From assembly GCA_036417435.1 (NCBI GenBank), contig CM070900.1, forward strand, positions 33,395,496 to 33,459,495: DNA of 64,000 nucleotides, given 5' to 3'. The notes under the pieces were generated by a model. The model saw nothing but the letters and a program-made list of their open reading frames with translations, ran no database searches and was not told the DNA's origin. The stretch's first letter is position 1. Every line of letters begins with the position of its first letter. This DNA is from Inia geoffrensis (Eukaryota > Chordata > Mammalia > Artiodactyla > Iniidae). This document shows positions 19,032 through 28,948 of the stretch, one piece after another. The position numbers and the translations under genes are program-made.

Positions 19032-22000
19032 TTAGATTCCATATATATGTGTTAGCATACGGTATTTGTTTTTCTCTTTCTGACTTACTTCACTCTGTAT
19101 GACAGACTCTAGGTCCATCCACCTCACTACAAATAACTCAATTTCATATCTTTTTATGGCTGAGTAATATTCCATTGTATATATGTGCCACATCTCCTTT
19201 ATCCATTCATCTGTCGATGGACACTTAGGTTGCCTCCATGTCCTGGCTATTGTAAATAGAGCTGCATTGAACACTGTGGTACATGACTCTTTTTGAATTA
19301 TGTTTTCTCAGGGTATATGCCCAGTAGTGGGATTGCTGGGTCGTATGGTAGTCCTATTTTTAGTTTTTTAAGGAACCTCCATACTGTTCTCCATAGTGGC
19401 TGTATCAATTTACATTCCCACCAACAGTGCAAAAGGGTTCCCTTTTCTCCACACCTTCTCCAGCATTTATTGTTTGTACATTTTTTGATGATAGCCATTC
19501 TGACTGGTGTAAGATGATATCTCATTGTAGTTTTTGATTTGCATTTCTCTAATGATTAATGATGTTGAGCATCCTTTCATGTGTTTGTTGGCAATCTGTA
19601 TATGTTCTTTGGAGAAATGTCTATTTAGGTCTTCTGATCATTTTTCAATTGGGTTGTTTGTTTTTTGATATTGAGCTGCATGAGCTGCTTGTAAATTTTG
19701 GAGATTAATCCTTTGTCTGCTGATTCATTTGCAAATATTTTCTCCCATTCTGAGGATTGTCTTTACGTACTGTTTATGGTTTCTTTTGCTGTGCAAAAGC
19801 TTTTCAGTTTCATTAGGTCCCATTTGTTTATTTTTGTTTTTATTTCCATTTCTCTAGGAGGTGTGTCAAAAAGGATCTTACTGTGATTTATATCATAGAG
19901 TGTTCTGCCTATGTTTTCCTCTAAGAGTTTGATAGTGTCTGGCCTTACATTTAGGCCTTTAATCCATTTGGAGTTTATTTATTTATTTATTTATTTATTT
20001 TTGCGGTACGCGGGCCTCTCACTGCTGTGGCCTCTCCCGTTGCGGAGCACAGGCTTCGGACGCGCCGGCCCAGCGGCCACGACTCCCGGGCCCAGCCGCT
20101 CCGCGGCATGTGGGATCTTCCCATACCGGGGCACGAACCTGTATCCCCTGCATCGGCAGGCAGACTCTCAACCACAGCGCTACCAGGGAAGCCCTGAGTT
20201 TATTTTTGAACATGGTGTTAGGGGGTGTTCTAATTTCATTCTTTTAGATGTAGCTGTCCAGTTTTCCCAGCACCACTTATTGAAGAGGCTGTCTTTTCTC
20301 CATTGTATATTCTTGCCTCCTTTATAAAAAATTAGGTGGCCATATGTGCATGGGCTTATCTCTGGGCTTTCTGTCCTGTTCCATTGATCTATATTTCTGC
20401 TTTTGTGCCAGTACCATACTGTCTTGATTACTGTAGCTTTGTAGTATAGTCTGAAGTCAAGGAGCCTGATTCCTCCTGCTACGATTTTCTTTCTCAAGAT
20501 TGCTTTGGCTATTCGAGGTCATTGGTGTTTCCATACAAATTGTGAAATTTTTTGTTCTAGCTCTGTGAAAAGTGTTATTGGTAGTTTGATAGGGATTGCA
20601 TTGAATCTGTAGATTGCTTTGGGTAGTAGAATCATTTTCACAATGTTGATTCTACCAATCTAAGAACATGGTATATCTCTCCATCTATTTGTATCATCTT
20701 TAATTTCTTTCATCAGTGTCTTACAGTTTTCTGCATACAGGTTTTTTGTATCCATAGGTAGGTTTATTCCTAGGTATTTTTTTCTCTGTGTTGCAATGGT
20801 AAATGGGAGTGTTTCCTTAATTTCTCTTTCTGATTTTTCATCATTAGTTTATGAGAATGCACGAGATTTCTGTGGATTAATTTTGTATCCTGCTACTTTA
20901 CCAAATTCATTGATCAGCTCTAGTAGTTTTCTGGTAGCATCTTTAGTATTCTCTATGTATAGTATCATGTCATCTGCAAACAGTGACAGCTTTACTTCTT
21001 CTTTTCTGATTTGGACTCCTTTTATTCCTTTTTCTTCTCTGATTGCTGTAGCTAAATCTTCCAAAACAATGTTGAGTAATGGTGGTGAGAGTGGGCATCC
21101 TTGTCTTGTTTCTGGTCTTAGTGGAAATGGTTTCAGTTTTTCACCATTGAGGACGATGTTGGCTGTGGGTTTGTCATATATGGCCCTTATTATGTTGAGG
21201 AAAGTTCCCTCTTGGCCTACTTTCTGGAGGGTTATTATCATAAATGGTGTTGAATTTTGTCAGAAGCTTTTTCTGCATCTATTGAGATGATCATATGGTT
21301 TTTATTCTTCAGTTTAATATGGTGTATCACCTTGATTGATTTGTGTATATTGAAGAATCCTTGCATTTCTGGGATAAACCCCACTTGATCATGGTGTATG
21401 ATCCTTTTAATGTGCTGTTGGATTTTGTTTGCTAGTATTTTGATGAGGATTTTTTCATCTCTGTTCATCAGTGATATTGGCCCGTAGTTTTCTTTCTTTG
21501 TGACCTCTTTGTCTGTTTTTGGTATCAGGGTGATGGTGGCCTTGTAGAATGAGTTTGGGAGTGTTCCTCCCTCTGCTATATTTTGGAAGAGTTTGAGAAG
21601 GATAGGTGTTAGCTCTTCTCTAAATGTTTGAGAGAATTCGCTTGTGAAGCCATCTGGTCCTGGGCTTTGTTTATTGGAAGATTTTAATCACAGTTTCAAT
21701 TTCAGTGCTTGTGACTGGTCTGTTTATATTTTCTATTTCTTCCTGGTTCAGTCTCGGAAGGTTGTGCATTTCTAAGAATTTGTGCATTTCTTCCAGGTTG
21801 TCCATTTTATTGGTATATAGTTGCTTGTAGTAATCTCTCATGATCCTTTGCATTTCTGCAGTGTCAGTTGTTACCTCTCCTTTTTCATTTCTAATTCTAT
21901 TGAGTAGAGAGTTCTCCCTTTTTTTCTTGACTAGTCTGACTAATGGTTTATCAATTTTGTTTAGCTTCTCAAAGAACCAGCTTTTAGTTTTTTTGATCTT

Positions 22001-23068
22001 TGTTATTGTTTCCTTCATTTCTGTTTCATTTATTTCTGATCTGATCTTTATGATTTCTTTCCTTCTGCTAACTTTGGGGGTTTTTTGTTCTTCTTCCTCT
22101 AATTGCTTTAGGTGTAAGGTTAGGTTGTTTTTTTGAGATGTTTCTTGTTTCTTAAGGTAGGATTGTATTGCTATAAACTTCTCTCTTAGAACTGCTTTTG
22201 CAGCATCCCATAGGTTTTGGGTCTTTGTGTTTTCATTGTCATTTGTTTCTAGGTATTTTTTGATTTCCTCTTTGATTTCTTCTGTGTTCTCTTCTTTATT
22301 AAGTAGTGTATTGTTTACCCTCCATGTGTTTGTATTTTTTTACAGATATTTTCCTGCAATTGTTATCTAGGCTCATAGTGTTGTGGTCGGAAAAGATACT
22401 TGATATGATTTCAATTATTTTAAATTTACCAAGGCTTGATTTGTGCCCCAAGATGTGATCTGTCCTGCAGAATGTTCCATGAGCACTTGAGAAGAGAATG
22501 TATTTTGTTGTTTTGGGATGGAATATCCTATAAATATAAATTAAGTCCATCCTGTTTAATGTATCATTTAATGCTTGTGTTTCCTTGTTTATTTTCATTT
22601 TGGATGATCTGTCCATTGGTGAAAGTGAGGTGTTAAAGTCCCCTAGTATGATTGTGTTACTGTCGATTTCCCCTTTTATGGCTGTTAGCATTTGCCTTAT
22701 GTATTGAGGTGGTCCTATGTTGGGTGCATAAATGCTTTCAATTGTTATATCTTCTTCTTGGATTGATCCCTTGATCATTATGTAGTGTCCTTCTTTGTCT
22801 CTTGTAATAGTCTTTATTTTAAAGTCTATTTTTCTGATATGAGAATTGTTACTCCAGCTTTCTTTTCATTTTCCCTTGCATGGAATGTCTTTTTCTATCC
22901 CCTCACTTTCAGTCTGTATGTGTTCCTAGGTCTGAAGTGGGCCTCTTGCAGACAGCATATATATGTGTCTTGTTTTTGTATCCATTCAGCCAGTCTGTGT
23001 CTTTTGGTTGGAGCATTTAATCCATTTACATTTAAGGTAAGTATCAATATGTATGCTTCTATTACCAT
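19032..23068 (-). pseudogene. L1 ORF2 pseudogene
   Basis: Endonuclease/reverse transcriptase of the full-length L1. The start ATG at 23068 leads into ILTLNVNGLNAPTKRHRLAE; a stop follows RLKVRG about 55 codons in. Endonuclease text continues at 22299-22778 (YAPN, then SDHN). Reverse-transcriptase blocks follow at 21671-22018, 21238-21468 ([20 protein letters not shown]) and 20849-21241 ([14 protein letters not shown] and FADD at 20969-20980). A CHR SINE splits the C-terminal region at about 19981-20194. The cysteine motif [18 protein letters not shown] lies in 19298-19525, and the frame ends EKNKYRMLTHIYGI-stop at 19032. Several frameshifts and stops make it inactive. Confidence 0.92.
19971..20205 (-). 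mobile_element. CHR-type SINE in L1 ORF2
   Basis: Antisense SINE with a (TTTA)n-like tail at 19975-20002 and a body to 20194 ending in taccagggaagccc. The flanking gagtttattt at 19971-19980 and 20196-20205 is the target duplication. Confidence 0.94.
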
Positions 23069-23126
23069 TTTCTTAATTGTTTTTTGTTTGTTATTGTAGG
23101 TGTTTTCCTTCTCTTGTGCTTCCTGC

Positions 23127-24016
23127 CTAGAGAAGTTCCTTTAGCATTTGCTGTAAAGCCGGTTTGGTGTTGCTGAATTCTCTTAGCTTTTGCTTGTCTC
23201 TAACGATTTTAATTTCTCCATCAAATCTGAATGTGATCCTTGCTGGGTAGAGTAATCTTGGTTGTAGGTTTTTCCCTTTCATCACTTTAAATATGTCCTG
23301 CCAGTCCCTTCTGGCTTGCAGCGTTTTTGCTGAAAGATCATCTGTTAACCTTATGGGGATTGCTTTGTATGTTATTTCTTGTTTTTTCTTTGCTTCTTTT
23401 AATATTTTTCTTTGTATTTAATTTTTGTTAGTTTGATTAATATGTGTGTTGGCGTATTTCTCCTTGGATTTATCCTGTATGGGATTCTCTGTGCCTCCTG
23501 GACTTGATTGTCAATTCCTTTCCCATATTAGGGAAGTTTTCAACTATAATCTCTTCAAATATTTTCTCAGTCCCTTTCTTTTTCTCTTCTTCTTCTGGGA
23601 CCCCTATAATTCGAATGTTGGTGCATTTAATGTTGTCCCAGAGGTCTCTGTGACTGTCCCCAATTCTTTTCATCCTTTTTCTTTATTCTGCTCTGCATTA
23701 GTTATTTCCACCATTTTATCTTCCAGGTCACTTATTCGTTCTTCTGCCTCTGTTATTCTGCTACTGATCCCTTCTTAGAGAATTTTTAATTTCATTTATT
23801 GTGTTGTTCATCCTTGTTTATTTGCTTTAGTTCTTCTAGGTCCTTGTTAAACATTTCTTGTATTTTCTCTGTTCTGTTTCCAAGATTTTGGATCATCTTT
23901 ACTATCATTACTCTGAATTATTTTTCAGGTAAACTGACTATTTCCTCTTCATTTGTTAGGTCTGGTGGGTTTTTACCTTGCTCCTTCATCTGCTGTGTGT
24001 TTCTTTGTCTTCCCAT
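23127..24016 (-). pseudogene. L1 ORF1 pseudogene
   Basis: The ATG at 24016 gives MGRQRNTQQMKEQGKNPPDL, aligned with the ORF1 start of the neighbouring L1. A stop replaces a Glu codon at about codon 33 (SLPEK-stop-F). The RRM region is readable (IRIIGVPEEEEKKKGTEKIF at 23470-23673) and the normal end …LKELL-stop lies at 23127. Further indels shift the coiled-coil part. Confidence 0.9.
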
Positions 24017-26050
24017 TTTGCTTAACATACTATGTTTGGAGTCTCCTTCTTGCAGTTTGCAGGTTCACAGTTCCCGTTGTTTCTGGTGTCTGCCCTCAGT
24101 GGGTAAGGTTGGTTCAGTGGGCTGTGTCGGCTTCCTGGTTGAGGGGACGTGCCTGTGTTCTAGTGTATGAGGCTAGATCTTGTCTTTCTCGTGGGCAGGT
24201 CTGCCTCTGGTGGTTTGTTTTGGGGTGTTTGTGACCTTATTATGATTTTAGTCAGCTTCTCTTCTAATGGATGGTGTTGTGTTACTGTCTTGCTAGTCGT
24301 TTGGCAGCTTGCTGGTCATTGAGTGGAGCTGGGTCTTGGCGTTGTTATGAAAATCTCTGGGAGATTTTCACCGTTTGATATTAGTGGACCTGGGAGGTCT
24401 CTGGGGGACTAATGTCCTGAACATAGCTCTCCCACCTTAGAGGCACAGGCCTGACTCCTGGCTGGAGCTCCTAGACCCTGTCATCTATGTAGTTCAGAAT
24501 AAAAGGGAGAAAGAAAGAAAGAAAAAACTAAACTAAAATAAAATATAGTTATTAAGATAAAAACTAAAAATAATTATTGAAAATTTAAAAAATATATAAA
24601 ATTAATTTAAAAAAATAAAGAAAGAAGAGAGTAACCAAACCGAAAAACAAATCCACCTATGATAACAAGTCCTAAAATCTATAGTAAAAAAATGAAAAGA
24701 AAAAGAAAAAATGGACAGACAGAAGCCTAGGACAAATGGTAAAAGCAAAGCTATACAGAGAAAATCAAACACAGAAGCATACACATACACACAAAAAGAG
24801 AAGAAGGAAACAATATATATATCGCTGTTCCCAAAGTCCACCACCTCAATTTGGGATGATTCATTGTCTATTCAGGTATTCCACAGATGCAGGGTACATC
24901 AAATTGATTGTGGAGATCTAATCCGCTGCTCTTGAGGCTACTGGAAGAAATTTCCCTTTCTCTTCTTCGTTTGCACAGCTGCTTGGTTTCAGCTTTGGAT
25001 TTGTCCTCGCCTCTGCGTGTAGGTCACCTGAGGGCGTCTCTCTTCACTCAGACAGGACGGGGTTAAAGTAGCCGCTGATTAGGAAACTGGCTCACTCAGG
25101 TGTGGGGGCGGGGGTGGAAGGGAGGGGTATCAAATGAAGGCGAGCCTTCGGCGGCAGAGGCCAGCATGATGTTGCAACAGCCTGAGGTGTGCTGTCTGTT
25201 CTCCCGGGGAAGTTGTCCCTGGATCACGGGACGCTGGCAATGGCGGGTTGCCCAGGCTTCAGGGATGGGAAGTGTGGTTAGTGACCTGTGCCTGCACACA
25301 GGCTTCTTGGTGGCTGCAGCAGCAGCCTAGCATCTCATGCCTGTCTCCGTGGTCCATGCTGATAGCTGCAGATCACGCCACTCTCTGGAGCTTGTTTAGG
25401 TGGCGCTCTGAATCCCCTCTCCTTGTGCACTGCAAAACAAAGATGCAAGAAAAAGTCTCTTGCCTCTTCGGCAGCTCCAGACTGTTTCCCAGACTCCCTC
25501 CCGGCTACCTGTGGCGCTCTAGCTCTTTCAGGCTGTGTTCATGCATCCAACCCCAGGCCTCTCCCTGGGATCTGAACTCCAAAGCCTGAGCCTCAGCCCC
25601 CAGCCCCCACCTGCCCCGGCGGATGAGCAGACAAGCGCCTCGGGCTGCTGAGTGCTGGTCGCACCGATCTTCTGTGTGGGAATCTCTCCCCACTTTGCCC
25701 TCTGCACCCCCTGTGGCTGCACTCTCCCCCGTGGCTCCGAAGCTCCCCGCCTCCGCCACCCACAGTCTCAGCCAGACAAGGGCCTTCCTAGTGTGTGCAA
25801 ACCTTTCCTCTGTAACAGGTCCCTCCCACTGGTGCAGGTCCCATCCTTATTCTTTTGTCTCTGTTTTTTCTTTTTCTTTTGCCCTACCCAGGTACGTGGG
25901 GAGTTTCTTGCCTTTTGGGAGGTCTGAGGTCTTCTGCCAGTGTTTAGTAGGTGTTCTGTAGGGGTTGTTCCACATATAGATGTATTTCTGATGTATTTGT
26001 GGAGAGGAAGGTAATCTCCACGTCTTACTTTTCCACCATCTTGAAGCTCC
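24017..26050 (-). promoter_or_regulatory. Complete L1 5' UTR with YY1-type start site
   Basis: About 2 kb between ORF1 and the 5' end: A-rich at 24490-24800, GC-rich at 25000-25850. Near the very 5' end the minus strand reads ttcaagatggtgg (plus 26031-26043), which matches the YY1 element that sets the L1 start site in other mammals. L1 5' UTRs carry internal Pol II promoters; activity here is unknown. Confidence 0.75.
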
Positions 26051-26070
26051 TCTCTATTTTTTATTAAAAA

Positions 26071-26388
26071 TATTTTATTTTATTTTATTTTTGGCTGCAT
26101 TGGGTCTTCGTTGCTCTGTGCAGGCTTTCTCTAGTTGTGATGATCAGGGGCTACTCTTTGTTGCGGTATGCAGGTTTCTTATTGCAGTGGCTTCTCTTGT
26201 TGAGGAGCATGGGCTCTAGGCATGCGGGCTTCAGTTGTGGCTCGTGGGTTTTAGAGCGCAGGCTTAGTAGTTGTGGCACATGGGCTTAGTTATTCCACGG
26301 CATGTGGGATCTTCCCATACCAGAGCTCAAACCTGTGTCCCCTGCATTGGCAGGCAGATTCTTAACTACTGTGCCACCAGGGAAGCCC
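26071..26388 (-). mobile_element. Older, long-form CHR SINE
   Basis: About 320 bases antisense, from a (TTTTA)n tail (26071-26092) through ttggctgcattgggtcttcg to the tRNA-derived head caccagggaagccc. It is longer and more diverged than the other SINEs and resembles those at 32545 and 35012. Confidence 0.9.
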
Positions 26389-26395
26389 TTAAAAA

Positions 26396-26686
26396 TTTTT
26401 TTTTAATTTTAATTTTTTAAATTGAAGTATAATTGTTTTATAATGTGCCAATGTCTGCTGTATAACAAAGTGACTCGGTTATACACATATAGACATTCTT
26501 TTTTTTAATATTCTTTTCCATTATGATTTATCACAGGATACTGAATATAGTTCCCTGTGCTATACAGTAGGACCTTTTTGTTTAACCATACTGTTGTATA
26601 TAGTAGTTTGCATCTGCTAATCCCAAACTCCCAATCCATCCCTCCCCAACCCCTCGCCCACTTGGCAACCATAAGTCTGTTCTCCA
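26396..26686 (-). mobile_element. L1 3' end fragment, 5'-truncated
   Basis: Antisense L1 3' UTR beginning with T/A-rich sequence (aaattgaagtataattg), with tatcacaggatactgaatat and tagttccctgtgctatacag. It ends at 26686, immediately before the right copy of the 17-base duplication (26687-26703). Together with the left copy at 18593 this shows that this fragment, not the full-length L1, created the duplication; the full-length L1 and the SINE then entered its tail. Confidence 0.8.
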
Positions 26687-26703
26687 CAGACAAATACCAT
26701 CTT
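26687..26703. repeat. 17-base target duplication, right copy
   Basis: Exact match to 18593-18609. Confidence 0.92.
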
Positions 26704-26875
26704 AACAGGGGAAGGGGAGGTGGGGAATTATAGGCCCCTAAAAGGGTGGTTAATGATATTAAGAAAGATGAATGGGCCCTTAGAAGAATAGACGGGAGGT
26801 ATGATAGTTTGTGAGTAATTTTGTTTGGGTGTGGTGTTTATTGCTACTCTCCTCTCCTGTGATAAGAGTCAGTCT
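26704..26875 (-). mobile_element. Old ERV LTR, part 2 of 3
   Basis: Continues the LTR begun at 18477; compare with the intact copy at 50901-51358. Divergence is high and the right limit is approximate. Confidence 0.5.
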
Positions 26876-26879
26876 TCTT

Positions 26880-27190
26880 TCAGTGTGAGTCTGAAGGCAG
26901 GAAAGAACCTACGTCCCAGCTCAAGACAGGCAGGAAGAATTCCCTCTTACTTGTGAAAGGGCCAGGCTTTTTGTTCTATTCAGGCTTTCAATTGTTTGGA
27001 TAGGGCTCATTCAAAGCAGAAAGAGCATTCTGCTTTGCTCAGTCTGCTGATTCAAATTCTAATCCCACTCAGAAACATCCTCACCAACACACTCAGAATA
27101 ATGTTTGACCAAATGTCTGGGCACCTCGTGTCCCAGTCAAGTTGACACATAAAATTGACCATGCCACCATTCTACTATCTGCCTAAGGCT
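26880..27190 (-). mobile_element. MaLR-type LTR fragment
   Basis: Contains aggaagaattccctcttact, the ttttgttctattcaggcttt block, cacactcagaataatgtttg and cagtcaagttgacacataaa, a familiar mammalian LTR text. The family name was not verified. Confidence 0.6.
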
Positions 27191-27784
27191 AGTCTCCTTA
27201 CATGAGGTTTCCTGTCTGAGAACCTGCCTCTTCTCTAGGGAACTGAAACCAGAAAGATCTTCACCTGAGGTCATGACTCTGCATACTTCATGAGGACAAG
27301 GCCTTATCTCAGCAGAGATCGACTAAAGAGCTTACCCCCAAGGAGAACCCTTTCTTTGCATCCTTCTACTCTCATTTATCCAGATTCACCACTCTCTTTC
27401 CTTCCCCTTAGCAACCCCTCATCTATTATTTCTTGATCCCTAACTTCTGACCCTGTGTGCCTGGACTCAGGGACTAATTCTCTACCAGGCATCTAATAAC
27501 CCAATTATGTCCCCATCCAAAATATATATATTTAAACCATGACCTTCATTATCTTATCCTAAAGATACCCAAAGACTTTTCAACTCAAATCACATTCAAA
27601 TTAATTCAAATTCCTGTGACACTAATGACACAACTTGTCTGAGGCCCTCCTTCCCCAGATCGGTATTTCAACACCAACAGAAAATAAACTGGAAAAGAAT
27701 GGAAAAAAACAAAAAAAAAGACTCAGGCTTCCCTGGTTGATAAAACTCCTGGGTAGAGGATTTATGACAATTGAGCTCCCTTTG
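27191..27784. other. Unassigned sequence within the nest
   Basis: No recognised repeat. A short ggcttccctggt match near 27727 resembles the first bases of a CHR SINE but does not continue. An A-rich run lies at 27705-27720. Confidence 0.4.
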
Positions 27785-27957
27785 GAGGATCTATCTTTAG
27801 CCAGATAAAGGGAGTTCAGAGAAAGCCTCTCCCTGCATTTGCTATTTTTCAAGTTGCCTATAAGCTCAAAATAATACACCAAAGCGGCATATTTCATATC
27901 TTGGGGTACCATGTCCTGAACCCCTACAGCCATATTTTGGGGTGCCATATTTTGCTA
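27785..27957 (-). mobile_element. Old ERV LTR, part 3 of 3
   Basis: Resumes the LTR pattern seen at 51240-51345: a gcctctccctgcatttgc block, then ataagctcaaaataatacac and the catattt…ggggt block. This closes the outer layer of the nest. Confidence 0.5.
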
Positions 27958-28349
27958 CCCTTCCCATGTCTTCTTAAGGCACAGAGCAGGGTGGAAAAGG
28001 AAGGAGAGTGAACCTGAAAGGACAAAGGGGAGATATCAAAATGTATCTACTGTCAACTTTATCTTATAACTGACCACCTTGTCTAACATGGACCTTCTGA
28101 TTCATCTCTCTCCCCTCACATTATTCTCTACCACATCATTGGTTATCTCCTCCATATCACTTACTCCAGTGGGGGTACATATCTCCCCTATTCATTTGTA
28201 TATTTTGTATTTGTATGACTCCTTTCACTAATAAGTTTCTAAGAGCAGGGACTTTTATTGTTGTGATCACTGCTCTGGCTGTCATCTTCTTTTCCGTTAG
28301 GTACCTGGAGAGATTGTACTTCCCTGCCCCCATTATGATTGGTTGGTAC
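27958..28349. other. Unique DNA
   Basis: Nothing recognised between the nest and the next solo LTR. Confidence 0.45.
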
Positions 28350-28948
28350 TGAAACCATGTAACTCAGATTGGAACTTGAACCCATGTGCTGGGACTTGAA
28401 CCTGGCCTAAAGCCAGATTGGGACTTGAACCCAAGGTCTTTTAATTGAGATCACACATGTGGTCTTAGGACTTAATGAAACTCAGGTTCTTGATGTCTCA
28501 TCACAGAAAGAATTCAGCGAGAGACAAAGTGATAGGTAAGAAGTGGATTTTTTAAAAGAGAAACACACTCCACAGACAGAGTGTGGGCCATGTTGCAAGA
28601 GGCACCAGGATACAGGGGTTATCAGTTTTTACAGGGGTGGGTAATTTCATAGGCTAATGAGTGGGAGGAGTATTCCAGCTACTTTGGGGAAGGGGTGGGA
28701 ATTTCCAGAATTGGGCCATGGCCCACTTTTTGACCTTTTATGGTTGGTCTTGGAACTGCCATGGTTCCTGTGGGTGTGTCATTTAGTGTGCTGATGTATT
28801 ACAATGAGCGTACAATGAGGCTTAAGGTCCACTGGGAGTCGAGTCTTCTGCCACCTTGGATCTAGTTAGTTCTAATTAGTTTTTGTCATGTCTTATGGCA
28901 GTGTCATTCTTTTAAATGTTGTGCCCTGTCCCCTTCCCTCCTGTTTCA
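28350..28948 (-). mobile_element. Solo ERV LTR, class I type (antisense)
   Basis: A 599-base segment with 6-base inverted ends (tgaaac…gtttca) and a 4-base flank of GTAC (28346-28349) versus GTAT (28949-28952), a target duplication with one change. On the minus strand the poly(A) signal attaaa is present (plus 28440-28445), followed by the short U5. No internal retroviral genes are present. Confidence 0.85.

Larger units (their letters stand above)
18640..26050 (-). mobile_element. Full-length LINE-1 (with SINE insertion)
   Basis: An antisense L1 of about 7.2 kb after removing the SINE. In element order it has a 5' UTR (24017-26050), ORF1 (23127-24016), ORF2 (19032-23068), a 3' UTR (about 18655-19031) with a G-quadruplex motif (C-rich on plus at 18770-18803) and a T-rich tail at about 18640. 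The 5' end reads ggagcttcaagatgg, the conserved L1 start in Cetartiodactyla. Possible target duplication: the similar T/A-rich blocks around 18616-18632 and 26057-26070, not decisive because both are low complexity. Both ORFs carry stops, so it is not autonomous. Confidence 0.93.

Noticed and set aside
27722..27760. ggcttccctggt followed by tgataaaactc, possible sense-strand CHR SINE
   Set aside because: Only the first 12-14 bases match; the A-box and the rest of the element are absent.
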